From positions 1 through 44,417 of the forward strand of contig CAZYQI010000026.1 in the NCBI GenBank assembly GCA_964649745.1: DNA of 44,417 nt, written 5' to 3'. The notes under the pieces are model-generated. The model was not told where the DNA came from. It worked only from the letters and a program-made list of their open reading frames with translations, and did no database searches. Origin of the DNA: CAZEHS01 sp964649745 (GTDB lineage: Bacteria > Bacillota > Clostridia > Peptostreptococcales > Acidaminobacteraceae). This document shows positions 34,558-42,600 of the stretch, piece by piece. Position 1 is the first letter of the stretch. Each line of letters begins with the position of its first letter. The position numbers were made by a program, and so were the translations under genes.

Positions 34558-35058
34558 ATGGATGTATGCATGCGGGAAGCAACCTGGGAAGATGCCGGAA
34601 AGATGGCGCTTTACCGGTATCAGATGTTTGCAGAAATGATGCCTGAAAAGGATATCAGTGAAATCAAGACAGACATGATGCTGGGAACAGAGGCGTTCTA
34701 CAAGGCCCATGAGGCCGACCCGGATCTTTACAGCGTAGTTGCCGTTGTAGAGAACCAGGTTGTCGGCAGCGGCAGTATACAGTTCCAGGAGCGTCCTCCC
34801 AGTGTTCGGACAATGAACAATATCCACGGCTACATCTTCACCATCTATGTGGAGGCCGGATACCGCCGAAGAGGTATCGCCCGCAGCATCATGGAAGCCT
34901 TGCACCAAAAGGCAAAGGAGCGGGGCGCAGGGCTCCTGGCCCTTAACGCCTCCGACGAAGGAAAGCCCCTATACACCCAGATGGGATACGACATAAACCC
35001 CACACATCTGGAAATGCGGTTGTATCAAAAGAAAAACACAGAAAAAGGGTTGAAATAA
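34558..35058 (+). CDS. GNAT-family N-acetyltransferase
   Basis: A 166-residue acetyltransferase. The acetyl-CoA loop is RRRGIARSIM in VEAGYRRRGIARSIMEALH, with preceding strands YSVVAVVENQVVGSGSI and IFTIYVEAGY. The C-terminal LLALNASDEGKPLYTQMGY matches the GNAT pattern. The substrate cannot be told. GAGGAG precedes the ATG. It is probably co-transcribed with the protease. Confidence 0.88.
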   Translation: MDVCMREATWEDAGKMALYRYQMFAEMMPEKDISEIKTDMMLGTEAFYKAHEADPDLYSVVAVVENQVVGSGSIQFQERPPSVRTMNNIHGYIFTIYVEAGYRRRGIARSIMEALHQKAKERGAGLLALNASDEGKPLYTQMGYDINPTHLEMRLYQKKNTEKGLK

Positions 35059-35077
35059 ACGGCTACGATGCTATAAT
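35050..35077 (+). promoter_or_regulatory. promoter of tRNA-Pro
   Basis: TTGAAA (35050-35055), 16 bp, and TATAAT (35072-35077) with extended TGC. It overlaps the stop codon of the acetyltransferase and ends 21 nt before the tRNA. Confidence 0.7.
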
Positions 35078-35097
35078 GGTACATGTAGTCCGGTTTT

Positions 35098-35174
35098 CGG
35101 GGTGTGGCTCAGCTTGGTAGAGCGCTTGACTGGGGGTCAAGAGGCCGCAGGTTCAAATCCTGTCACTCCGACCA
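35098..35174 (+). tRNA. tRNA-Pro (anticodon GGG)
   Basis: A 77-nt tRNA. The acceptor stem is CGGGGTG/CACTCCG with encoded CCA at 35172-35174. The anticodon arm is CTTGA-CTGGGGG-TCAAG, giving anticodon GGG (reads CCC/CCU). The T arm is intact (GTTCAAATC). Its 3' end is the left border of the integrated element, so this copy of the 3' half was probably supplied by the element. Confidence 0.95.
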
Positions 35175-35253
35175 TAACGCAACGGTTTCAAGGCTGGAAA
35201 GTAATTACAAGTGGCGATTTACCACTTTTACTACCACAATTGAAACGCAAAGA

Positions 35254-35286
35254 CAGAGATCGTTAATCGCGGTCTCTGTTTTTTTA
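35254..35286 (+). terminator. terminator of tRNA-Pro transcript
   Basis: CAGAGA and TCTCTG with inner CG pairs form a stem followed by T7 (35279-35285). It lies inside the element's left end, between tRNA and integrase stop. Confidence 0.75.
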
Positions 35287-35323
35287 TGCTCAAAAAGAAA
35301 GCCCCGGGAGCCCCGGAGCAGAT

Positions 35324-36598
35324 TCATTTTCTCTGTTTGAATGCAACTACATTGTCACCTGCAGCTCTCATTTTCTCGTGTTCTTTGTTTCGCTTCAAGA
35401 TTCCATCGGTCAATTCGCTGAATCGCTCGACTGCCTCTTGCTTCGCTTTCAATTTGATGTGAGTATAGATTGCATTGCTCTTTGCATCGGCGTGGCCTAA
35501 CAGCTCCTGTCGGCGCTCGGGGTCAATCTCGGCTTCGTGGAGTAGGGAGTTGTAGGTATGCCTGAGCATATGCGGCGTAACGTTACGCTTAACGCCGGAA
35601 GCGGTGATAATATTTGCAAATTCGCGGCGGCGAAAAGCATCTTTGTCTATCGGGCCGTTATAGTCGCGGCCTGGGAATAAGTAACCTTCCGGATTAATAA
35701 GCCCGTGCTTTTCCATAAAAGCCTTTTGCGCCTCAAGATGCTCAGCAATAGCATTCATTGTGATCAGCGGGAGCGGAACAACTCTTCGCCCTGCAGAGGT
35801 CTTGGTTTTATTCTGAACAATACGCTTCGTCTTTCCAGACACGGTAGGATCATCGTTTTTGACCCTTACCGTGTTTTTTCGTACTCTTACAAAGTTCTCA
35901 CCGAAAGCAACGTCATCTTCGGCTAAAGAGCACATTTCACCGATTCTAAGGCCACCTGTAATAAGTATGAGCATGGGGGCCTTATGCTTGCTGTCCAATA
36001 TGGCCGACCATAGAGCAGAAAATTCCTCTTCGGTTAGGGCTTTCTCATCTTCTTTATCAGGATCCACGTCCACGGCATCGCCAAGCGATACAGCATCACA
36101 AGGGTTCCATTTAACCTTCTTAGTCTTAATGGCTTGCTTGTAGGAAGTGTTCAGGACAATCAACGCTAATTCGGCGGTTCGGCGTTTCGTCTTGGCAATA
36201 GAATTGAGCCATTCTTGAAGTTCATCGCTTGTCAGTCCGTCCAAGGTCTTTTCTCCGAAGCGCGGAATAATGTGCTTATCCATGGAATTCATATAGCTGT
36301 CTCTGGTGGTTGGAGCTATAGGCTTCGGGACTTCCCACTTATAGACACGCAGCCAGTATGGGAGCCAGTCCTTGAGTTTAAGGCCCGTCTGTTCGACATA
36401 GGTTCCCGAATCGAGATCAGCTAGGATATCCTTCAAACGCTGCCTAACTTCGTTCTGGCCAGAGCCATAGATTGATTTTCGAATAGGCTTGCCGGTGGTC
36501 TCATCGTATTTGACAATGTACCTGGCTTCCCAAGTGCCATCACTACGTTTTCTGAGCATACCGTCACCGTTGGGCCTTCGGGTTCCACTCTTAGACAT
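35324..36598 (-). CDS. Tyrosine-type site-specific integrase
   Basis: A 424-residue phage integrase. The ATG at 36598 follows GGAGG by 8 nt; the in-frame GTG farther upstream lies within that site. The N-terminal AP2-like arm-binding segment (about 10-65, GDGMLRKRSDGTWEARYIV) is followed by a SAM-like core-binding domain (about 75-160). The catalytic residues are R218 (GGLRIGE), H343-xx-R346 (HMLRH), H369 (LLGHA) and Y378. It transcribes toward tRNA-Pro, as usual for tRNA-targeting elements. An inverted repeat TTGAATAT/ATATTCAA lies just upstream (36681-36703). Confidence 0.95.
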   Translation of the reverse strand: MSKSGTRRPNGDGMLRKRSDGTWEARYIVKYDETTGKPIRKSIYGSGQNEVRQRLKDILADLDSGTYVEQTGLKLKDWLPYWLRVYKWEVPKPIAPTTRDSYMNSMDKHIIPRFGEKTLDGLTSDELQEWLNSIAKTKRRTAELALIVLNTSYKQAIKTKKVKWNPCDAVSLGDAVDVDPDKEDEKALTEEEFSALWSAILDSKHKAPMLILITGGLRIGEMCSLAEDDVAFGENFVRVRKNTVRVKNDDPTVSGKTKRIVQNKTKTSAGRRVVPLPLITMNAIAEHLEAQKAFMEKHGLINPEGYLFPGRDYNGPIDKDAFRRREFANIITASGVKRNVTPHMLRHTYNSLLHEAEIDPERRQELLGHADAKSNAIYTHIKLKAKQEAVERFSELTDGILKRNKEHEKMRAAGDNVVAFKQRK

Positions 36599-36720
36599 AT
36601 GGCGCACCTCCTTACTTGCTGGCTACCGAATTACTGAAAATATAGTTAACTGGATCAATTCGCATATCCGAAGATTAAGATTGAATATACTGCAAATATT
36701 CAACAATTTAACTTCGAAGC

Positions 36721-37365
36721 TTATTTGTTCAATTTTTTTAGTCTGTAATCTTCAACAGTTTGTCGTATTAATTCCATTTCCTCATCAGTCACTTCTATAT
36801 CTCCGAGTACCCGAGATTTCATACTATTTGGGTATCCTGAGTTGGTTCCAATTTTCTTTGCAGCAGCAACACCGAGTTGCTTCGGGAGCGTATCTATCCA
36901 TGTTTTAAGTGCTGTCAACTCCGTATCTAAAATCGAAACCCATCTTTTCGCCAGCTCTTCTGAGTCTCCGCTGATAGTATGATGTTCAAGCTCGTAGTTA
37001 AAACCCCTTGCATGATTTGCTGTTTGCTCGACAAGAGTTTTATATCGACTTGTGAGTTCTGCAAAATGTTCTTTTAGAACGGTCTTCTGGTTTGCGTCGA
37101 GAAGCATATCATTTGTCCATGATTCTATTCCTGTAAGGTGAATACCTGTAATTTTATCGGTATGATCCCAGCCCATTAACTGCTCTGGGGTGGTTTTAAG
37201 TGCATCGGCAAAGAATTTGATTTTTGCTTGAGGTATGTCATTGGTGCCTGATTCAATCTTGGCTATGGTGGATCGTGATTTATAACCTACTAGCGTGGCT
37301 AATTCCTCTTGAGATAGATTCAAATCTTCTCTCTTACGCTTAATTTGTTTATACAACTCGGTCAT
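36721..37365 (-). CDS. CI-like XRE-family repressor
   Basis: A 214-residue protein. An XRE helix-turn-helix occupies about residues 5-65 (LNLSQEELATLVGYKSRSTIAKIESG). The rest has no S24 peptidase Ser/Lys motif that I can see, so it is not an obvious LexA-type self-cleaving repressor. That matters for induction: satellites of the PICI type are derepressed by a helper protein rather than by SOS. GGAGGG precedes the ATG. It is divergent from the Cro-like gene across a shared operator region. Confidence 0.8.
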   Translation of the reverse strand: MTELYKQIKRKREDLNLSQEELATLVGYKSRSTIAKIESGTNDIPQAKIKFFADALKTTPEQLMGWDHTDKITGIHLTGIESWTNDMLLDANQKTVLKEHFAELTSRYKTLVEQTANHARGFNYELEHHTISGDSEELAKRWVSILDTELTALKTWIDTLPKQLGVAAAKKIGTNSGYPNSMKSRVLGDIEVTDEEMELIRQTVEDYRLKKLNK

Positions 37366-37400
37366 ATGATTCGCCCTCCAAACTTACTGTATATATGTAG

Positions 37401-37429
37401 AATGTATCACCGTGTAGATTTTCAGTCAA
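37401..37429 (-). promoter_or_regulatory. leftward promoter PL of repressor and integrase
   Basis: Read on the minus strand: TTGACT (37429-37424), 17 bp, TACATT (37406-37401). A degenerate copy of the 13-bp operator (10 of 13 matches, 37416-37428) overlaps its -35, which suggests autoregulation. Confidence 0.7.
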
Positions 37430-37457
37430 CAAAAATGTTCAATAATCAAAAATAGTG

Positions 37458-37486
37458 TTGACTATAAATCAACGATTATATATGAT
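37458..37486 (+). promoter_or_regulatory. rightward promoter PR of the element
   Basis: TTGACT (37458-37463), 17 bp, TATGAT (37481-37486), starting near 37493. It drives the Cro-like gene and the replication module. Confidence 0.75.
37459..37471. promoter_or_regulatory. operator site O1
   Basis: TGACTATAAATCA, one mismatch from the palindromic unit TGATT-ATA-AATCA. It overlaps the PR -35, inside the longer inverted repeat GTTGA/TCAAC (37457-37473). Confidence 0.65.
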
Positions 37487-37493
37487 TAGTGTG

Positions 37494-37506
37494 TGATTAT
37501 AAATCA
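37494..37506. promoter_or_regulatory. operator site O2
   Basis: TGATTATAAATCA, a perfect palindrome with 3-nt centre, at the expected PR transcription start. Binding here would block initiation. Confidence 0.65.
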
Positions 37507-37528
37507 TCAAAAGATTGGAGGTGGTGAA

Positions 37529-37729
37529 ATGACGAATACTATAGAACTAGAGGTTGCAATAAAAAGAGCGAGGCTAACTAAGAGACGAGTTGCCAAGGAA
37601 TTAGGTATTTCAAGTATGGGTTTATATCAGAAAATCAATAACGTTACAGAGTTCAAGGCCAGTGAAATATCGACCTTATCAAAATTACTTTCTATCGAAA
37701 ATATAGGCAAAATTTTTTTAGATGAATAG
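37529..37729 (+). CDS. Cro-like small DNA-binding protein
   Basis: A 66-residue protein. The ATG at 37529 is set by GGAGGTGG; an in-frame ATG at 37493 coincides with the transcription start. A helix-turn-helix is visible at about residues 18-42 (RRVAKELGISSMGLYQKIN). It is first in the rightward operon and flanked by identical operators O2 and O3. The position and size suggest a Cro-type or early regulator. Confidence 0.7.
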   Translation: MTNTIELEVAIKRARLTKRRVAKELGISSMGLYQKINNVTEFKASEISTLSKLLSIENIGKIFLDE

Positions 37730-37742
37730 TGATTATAAATCA
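37730..37742. promoter_or_regulatory. operator site O3
   Basis: An exact copy of O2 (TGATTATAAATCA) directly after the Cro-like stop codon, 45 nt before the next gene. No promoter of its own is evident there, so a roadblock or looping role with O1/O2 is possible. Confidence 0.6.
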
Positions 37743-37786
37743 ACTTTGAACGCATTTGAGTAACTAACCAACAGGAGGAATATTGT

Positions 37787-38242
37787 ATGAATCTCTATGA
37801 ATTCAACAGCAGCGATGACATCAAACAACTTGAGGGCGCAACGGTCACCAAGATAAACTCCGAAGAGATGGATAGCGGCGCGAAATTTCTGAGCATAGAC
37901 CTGACTTCCCCGAACGGAACAAAGCATTCTTTGGGCTTTGATGGTGAAAGTTGGTTCTATGGAAATGATGAATGGGCCCCGAGCGTCGAAGAGATAATAC
38001 TGGTTTTGAGTGAACTTAAAGCACTGATTGATGGGTGTGTGGAGTTAGGAGCCGAGGATCTAATACCGGATTATCGTGAGTGGATGGATGAGATAATCCA
38101 CGGTGGAGCCAAGACAGAAAGTATAATCGAATTTTGCAGCTTCATTAACGGATGCACTCCGGATGATGCAATTGACCCAGCGCTCAGAAGCCTGATTCAT
38201 AAGGCCCTAAAAATCGAAACCGTGGAGGAAGCCAATGAGTAA
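37787..38242 (+). CDS. hypothetical acidic protein of the element
   Basis: A 151-residue protein that I do not recognise. It is strongly acidic, soluble, without signal or membrane segment. The N-terminal part alternates strands (ATVTKINSEEM, GAKFLSIDLTS) and the C-terminal part is helical. AGGAGG precedes the ATG. It overlaps the following gene by 8 nt, so the two are translated together. Confidence 0.7.
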   Translation: MNLYEFNSSDDIKQLEGATVTKINSEEMDSGAKFLSIDLTSPNGTKHSLGFDGESWFYGNDEWAPSVEEIILVLSELKALIDGCVELGAEDLIPDYREWMDEIIHGGAKTESIIEFCSFINGCTPDDAIDPALRSLIHKALKIETVEEANE

Positions 38243-38504
38243 AATTGACGGTATCAAGGACATAGAAGGTATCAAGGGTGGGAAGGTGTTCGATATCTGG
38301 AATGCATCTGTAACAGATGATGAAATCATAGCCTTTACGATTCTGAAAGGGAATGATGCTTTTCATTTCAATGTTGCAGCAAAGGATATTGAGGTCGAAC
38401 AACATGCACTATGCAAAGAATGCGGTTGTCAGACAAACACCCTGAGCGCTTTTCACTGTTTGCAATGCGGGTCAAAGCTGTCTGAGCGCCCGGAACAAGA
38501 GTAG
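38235..38504 (+). CDS. small zinc-ribbon protein of the element
   Basis: An 89-residue protein with an N-terminal strand region and a C-terminal zinc ribbon formed by CKECGC (residues about 56-61) and CLQC (about 76-79). The function is unknown. It overlaps the previous gene by 8 nt (ATGAGTAA) and lies 8 bp before the next. Confidence 0.65.
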   Translation: MSKIDGIKDIEGIKGGKVFDIWNASVTDDEIIAFTILKGNDAFHFNVAAKDIEVEQHALCKECGCQTNTLSAFHCLQCGSKLSERPEQE

Positions 38505-38512
38505 GAGGACAT

Positions 38513-38899
38513 ATGAACCCGAACGATATTATACTTCAGCAGATGGAAAGACTTAACATGGTGAAAACATCGGACCCGGATCAAGCTTGTCGTATCGCTG
38601 AAGCAATCTGTAAACTGGCTGAGCAAATTATTCGGAACCAAGAGCCACAAACACCGGGAGCAGCGGAAAGCCAAAGCGACAGCCTGTCATCTAAAGAGGC
38701 GTGTTTATTCTTGAAGATGGGGGAAACCACCTTGAACCGCGAGATTGCCAGTGATCCGAATTTTCCAATATACCAACCAGCAGGGCCGAAAGGCAGACGG
38801 TATTTCAGTAGGGCGAAACTTTCGGAGCGGAAAGCCAGCAGGATTGGCGAGATAAACAAAAGCGAGAAGGCACAAGGGAAAACATATCGAGTTGATTAG
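38513..38899 (+). CDS. hypothetical protein with probable winged-HTH segment
   Basis: A 128-residue protein. Residues about 58-110 (LSSKEACLFLKMGETTLNREI...GRRYFSRAKL) resemble the MerR/excisionase-type HTH_17 pattern. The N-terminal 50 residues are helical. It may be a second DNA-binding accessory. GGAGG precedes the ATG. Its neighbour also carries an HTH_17 domain. Confidence 0.6.
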   Translation: MNPNDIILQQMERLNMVKTSDPDQACRIAEAICKLAEQIIRNQEPQTPGAAESQSDSLSSKEACLFLKMGETTLNREIASDPNFPIYQPAGPKGRRYFSRAKLSERKASRIGEINKSEKAQGKTYRVD

Positions 38900-38924
38900 C
38901 GATACAAAAGGGAAAGGAGATTTT

Positions 38925-39116
38925 ATGGAAATTATCCCGAATAACCGTGTTCTTAGCCCTGCTCAAGTTGCTAGATATCTTGGCGTTGGGCGAACGAAGG
39001 TATACGAGTTGATGCACCAAAGGGATTTCCCGGGATTCAGAATAGGTGACCGGTATAAGGTTTCAGAAGCGGCTTTGAATGAATGGATAGCAAGACAGCC
39101 TTACAACAGAGGCTAA
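38925..39116 (+). CDS. excisionase-like HTH_17 protein
   Basis: A 63-residue protein; start at 38925 from AAAGGAG. It fits the excisionase family pattern: LSPAQVARYLGVGRTKVYELMHQRDFPGFRIGDRYKVSEAALNEWI. Such proteins bend att DNA for excision or act as AlpA-type activators. Its place behind the Cro-like gene agrees with both. Confidence 0.8.
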   Translation: MEIIPNNRVLSPAQVARYLGVGRTKVYELMHQRDFPGFRIGDRYKVSEAALNEWIARQPYNRG

Positions 39117-39180
39117 CAAAATCATTTTCAGGCTACACGAGATTCCGATTCAGCAAAATAAATCTGAGAAAGAGGCATAT

Positions 39181-39351
39181 ATGACTAAGAAAGCAAGAGG
39201 AGAACGAGCCAGGCAAATCCACGCACAAGTCAATGAAAACGGTGGAATGTGGACAGATGCATTGATTGAAGAACTGCTTGAGTTGGTTGTGGATGAATAT
39301 AAGGAGGCGTGCGATGAAGAGAAGGAGATATACTCGGAAATCGTCAGTTGA
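39181..39351 (+). CDS. small hypothetical protein
   Basis: A 56-residue protein, start ATG at 39181 with AGAGG upstream. It is charged and helical (QIHAQVNENGGMWTDALIEELLEL). No family recognised. It overlaps the next small gene by 38 nt in another frame. Confidence 0.5.
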   Translation: MTKKARGERARQIHAQVNENGGMWTDALIEELLELVVDEYKEACDEEKEIYSEIVS

Positions 39352-39499
39352 GGGTCGCGGAAGCAGGATGGAACACATTTCTATAATTATATATGGAATG
39401 TTGAGCGATCCGGTGAAACCGGAGGATAAAGAACGAGAAGAGGCAAATGATGGCGAAAGAAACGTACTATTTCAGTCACGATGCGAACGCCCGAAATGA
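39314..39499 (+). CDS. small hypothetical basic protein
   Basis: A 61-residue protein, start ATG at 39314 with a strong AAGGAGG at 39301-39307, inside the previous gene. It begins MKRRRYTRKSS and is very basic at the N-terminus, acidic later. Its end overlaps the DUF4373 gene start by 50 nt. The good binding site is the main support. Confidence 0.45.
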   Translation: MKRRRYTRKSSVEGRGSRMEHISIIIYGMLSDPVKPEDKEREEANDGERNVLFQSRCERPK

Positions 39500-40238
39500 C
39501 GAAAAGATACTGATGCTTAGAGCGGAGCATGGCATGGAGGGGTACGGCATTTACTGGGCGCTTGTCGAAATGATGTTCGAAGCCTCAGAGACGGCTCTGC
39601 GCCACGATAGGGTCAAAGGAATCGCAGCAAGTTATAGCCTGACAATCGATGCACTTAACGCCGTTATAGAGACGTGCATTCAAGAAGGATTGTTTGTGTC
39701 TGATGATGTTGCATTTTGGTCAGAGTCACTGCGCCGGAGAAAGTTAAAGTACTACACAATCAAGGAGAAACGCTCCGATGCAGGAAAAAAAGCCATGAAA
39801 AAACGGTGGGGAGAATCTAGTAATGGCAACGATTCGGATAACTCACTTATAACTGAGTTAGAAGGCTGTTATAAGACTGTTATAACAAAGGATAACAAAG
39901 GAAAGGAAAGTAAAGTAAATGAAATAAAAAAAGATAATACATTAGCTCCGCAGGTGATAGAGTTTTTTGAATCTTGCTGGTCAATGCTAATCCAGAAGAA
40001 GGGCAAAGGGAAAGTGTCAAACAGATCAAAGCTGCGAGCATATGAGTTGGGTGATGAATTCATAGAGTGCATCAAACGTTTCAACAAGGACATGAAGAGC
40101 AAAGAGCAGCAATTTGTTCCTCACGGCAGCACATTTTTTAACAGCGGTTATCTTGATTATATTAACCAACAGCCTATTCAATCTACACCGGATGAAGAGT
40201 TTAAAGTAATCCGAAAGGAGACCTGGACAGATGCATAG
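39450..40238 (+). CDS. DUF4373 (Lin1244/Lin1753-like) replication protein
   Basis: A 262-residue protein. MAKETYYFSHDANARNDEKILMLRAEHGMEGYGIYWALVEMM is the typical start of this phage/satellite family. The middle is a helix-turn-helix-like segment, and the linker is rich in N, D, K. The family is thought to act as replication initiator or helicase loader. ATG at 39450 is preferred over 39447 for spacing from GAGG. It overlaps the primase-helicase gene by 8 nt. Confidence 0.8.
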   Translation: MAKETYYFSHDANARNDEKILMLRAEHGMEGYGIYWALVEMMFEASETALRHDRVKGIAASYSLTIDALNAVIETCIQEGLFVSDDVAFWSESLRRRKLKYYTIKEKRSDAGKKAMKKRWGESSNGNDSDNSLITELEGCYKTVITKDNKGKESKVNEIKKDNTLAPQVIEFFESCWSMLIQKKGKGKVSNRSKLRAYELGDEFIECIKRFNKDMKSKEQQFVPHGSTFFNSGYLDYINQQPIQSTPDEEFKVIRKETWTDA

Positions 40239-42072
40239 AGACGCGCTCGATATGATCGATGCACTCATAGCTGAATACGGGGAATCGGCAGAGCAAATCA
40301 TTGCTGACGGCTTGGGTCTGGAGAAGAAAGGCAACGGATATCACTGCCCAAATGTACACGCCCATAAGCACGGGGACAAGAACCCCAGCATGGGATGGGT
40401 TAAGGGCAAGAACTATTTCAACTGCTTGGGCTGCGGCGAAACAATCAACATTTACCGATACTACCGCAACTATCTCAACTACACCTTCTCTGAGATTATG
40501 GCGAAGAACGGTATTCAGACTGTTGAGGCCCAGCGATTTACATTTTTATCGAACACGAGTAAAGAAAAGGCTTTGCTTACTGAAGTTCAAAGGGACTTTA
40601 TTCATGCAAGGGGAATCACGGATGAAACCATAAAGCACTTTAAGCTGCTGAACATGGCGGGTGACATTGGGATCCCATACTTTGTGAATGGGAACCTGAT
40701 AGGCATCAAGAAGCGGATTCTAAATCCGAATGCCGGAAGAAAGAACATTAGCGTCACGGGTTCAAAGTTCAACTTTTTCAACAGCGACAATGCGGAATAT
40801 GGCGAAACACTTATTGTCACTGAGGGCGAATGGGATGCCATGATATTGCACCAATGCGGTTATACGAATGTGGTGAGCGTGGGGTGCGGAGCCAATGCAG
40901 TCGCTACACTGTTTGAGCAAAGTGATTCATTCCTCGAGCATTTCGATGAAATAATCCTGTTCACCGACTGCGACGGCCCTGGTGATGAGATGGACAAGGC
41001 TTTTATAAACCACTTACAGGGCAAGATTGCAACGGTAGACAAGGAATTGTATGAAGGGTGCAAAGATGCGAATGAGGTATATCTGAAGCACGGACCCGAA
41101 CGCATAAAGCGAATTGTCGAGTCAGGTAAGGTCGCGTTTGATGGAGAATGGGACTTGGATTCAGTCCCATATACAGGCTTAACCACCGAAGGGATCAAAT
41201 TCATTCCCACCGGAATTGGCAGTTTGGACTACGCAGTGAATATGGTTCAGACTAAAACCGTCACATTGGTCACAGGCCGCAGTAACGCTGGCAAGTCTAC
41301 ATTCGTATCTCAAATCATGGCGAGCGCTATAGACAAAGGTTTCAAGGTCTACATAGCCATTGGGGAAGGAAACAAGAACAAGGTGATTAACAAGTTCTAT
41401 ACCTCACTCATCGGATACGATAAGCGGTACTATGACACCGTGATGTTCAACCTGAGGGAGCTTAAAGAGCCTAAGCCGGTAATCCTTCGGGCTGTACAGC
41501 AATGGCATAAAGGGAAACTCAAAATGTTCGTAAAGTCGTTGAGCGCCTATAAGAGCGAGGAACAGCTGTTCCAGATGCTTGAGTACAAGCTCAGAACGGA
41601 GAACTTCGACCTAGTGATCTTAGATAACCTTATGTCATTGCTGACGGTCAGCCGGGCAAGTGAAAAAAACGAGTTGCAAGCACGTTTCGTTGAGCGCTGC
41701 CACAGTCTAGCGGTTGCGACCAATACGGCGATTATTCTGGTGCTTCACCCGAACAAGACGTACCGGAAAGGCGAAGAGATAGATTTTGAACAGATCAGCG
41801 GGACCGGAGACATATCCAACAAGGCTGACGTTATTCTGAATGTTATCCGAATTCCAGATGACGAAGTGGTGCGGCCGGTGACCGGTAAGATCCAAGTCGC
41901 AAAGAATAGGGATTATGAAAACCTCCCCACCATCGATTGCTGTTTTGATAAGGAAACCTGCACATTTGCAGAAGTAAAAGATAAGACGGTCATTGCAACA
42001 AGCATATCAGGATGGAGAAGGTATATGGCCATGGAAATCAAAGAGGAATTCGTTGTTAACAAAGACGCATGA
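40231..42072 (+). CDS. bifunctional primase-helicase
   Basis: A 613-residue protein of T7 gp4 layout. The zinc motif near 32-72 is C-x-N-V-H...NCLGCGE. A TOPRIM domain begins near residue 194 (LIVTEGEWDAM, then LFTDCDGPGDEMDKA). The RecA/DnaB-like helicase has Walker A GRSNAGKST at 349-357, Walker B LVILDNLMSLL, and the conserved ISGTGDISNKADV. It supplies autonomous replication of the excised element. It is coupled to DUF4373 by overlap. Confidence 0.92.
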   Translation: MHRDALDMIDALIAEYGESAEQIIADGLGLEKKGNGYHCPNVHAHKHGDKNPSMGWVKGKNYFNCLGCGETINIYRYYRNYLNYTFSEIMAKNGIQTVEAQRFTFLSNTSKEKALLTEVQRDFIHARGITDETIKHFKLLNMAGDIGIPYFVNGNLIGIKKRILNPNAGRKNISVTGSKFNFFNSDNAEYGETLIVTEGEWDAMILHQCGYTNVVSVGCGANAVATLFEQSDSFLEHFDEIILFTDCDGPGDEMDKAFINHLQGKIATVDKELYEGCKDANEVYLKHGPERIKRIVESGKVAFDGEWDLDSVPYTGLTTEGIKFIPTGIGSLDYAVNMVQTKTVTLVTGRSNAGKSTFVSQIMASAIDKGFKVYIAIGEGNKNKVINKFYTSLIGYDKRYYDTVMFNLRELKEPKPVILRAVQQWHKGKLKMFVKSLSAYKSEEQLFQMLEYKLRTENFDLVILDNLMSLLTVSRASEKNELQARFVERCHSLAVATNTAIILVLHPNKTYRKGEEIDFEQISGTGDISNKADVILNVIRIPDDEVVRPVTGKIQVAKNRDYENLPTIDCCFDKETCTFAEVKDKTVIATSISGWRRYMAMEIKEEFVVNKDA

Positions 42073-42121
42073 TTTGAGGGACAGCGTCTGCAGAAACGCA
42101 ATTGGAAGGAGGAGCTGGGGT

Positions 42122-42388
42122 ATGGCATATTTGCCGGAAGAGCGAGAGACAATCATCACTATGGATGATTCAGAACCAGATAAAATGACAATCTGCACGC
42201 ACCAACGCAAAATGATATCGAAATTATCCCGAATTGCTTCTGTAGAACCGACTTCTCAGGAATTTGACGAGCGCGGCAGGGTAATAGGCGTAACTTATGT
42301 TATATCTTCAAAACGCCTGTCAATACGCTCTATTCGACCTAAAAAGGGCATCGGGAACGAAGAGCGATTTAAGAGGATTATGGAGTAA
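42122..42388 (+). CDS. phage-type small hypothetical protein
   Basis: An 88-residue protein beginning MAYLPEERETIITMDDSEPDK. ATG at 42122 follows GGAGGAG. Strands and basic residues dominate. Proteins with this start are common beside phage replication modules, but no function is known to me. Confidence 0.6.
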   Translation: MAYLPEERETIITMDDSEPDKMTICTHQRKMISKLSRIASVEPTSQEFDERGRVIGVTYVISSKRLSIRSIRPKKGIGNEERFKRIME

Positions 42389-42600
42389 TTGTTTTTAAAC
42401 AAGAAAAACAATATTGGTTACCCTTTTAAGAACATCCCGAAGGCGCCCGAATAAACATTATTAAGAAAACTCATGGCTGCCGAGGCCACAAATACCTCTT
42501 ACCGTACAACCGGGATATACACTCCGGCATCTGTGCTGATAATAGAGATTGGGTGACAAATGGAGCAATAGTACGCTTTTAACAGAAAGAGGGGTTAGAT

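Noticed and set aside
35104..35340. A 78-codon plus-strand frame starting inside tRNA-Pro
   Set aside because: It reads through the tRNA and its terminator and has no ribosome binding site.
42389..42600. A 27-codon frame (MAAEATNTSYR...) and possible RNA before the terS-like gene
   Set aside because: It has no ribosome binding site and no conserved structure that I could fold by eye.
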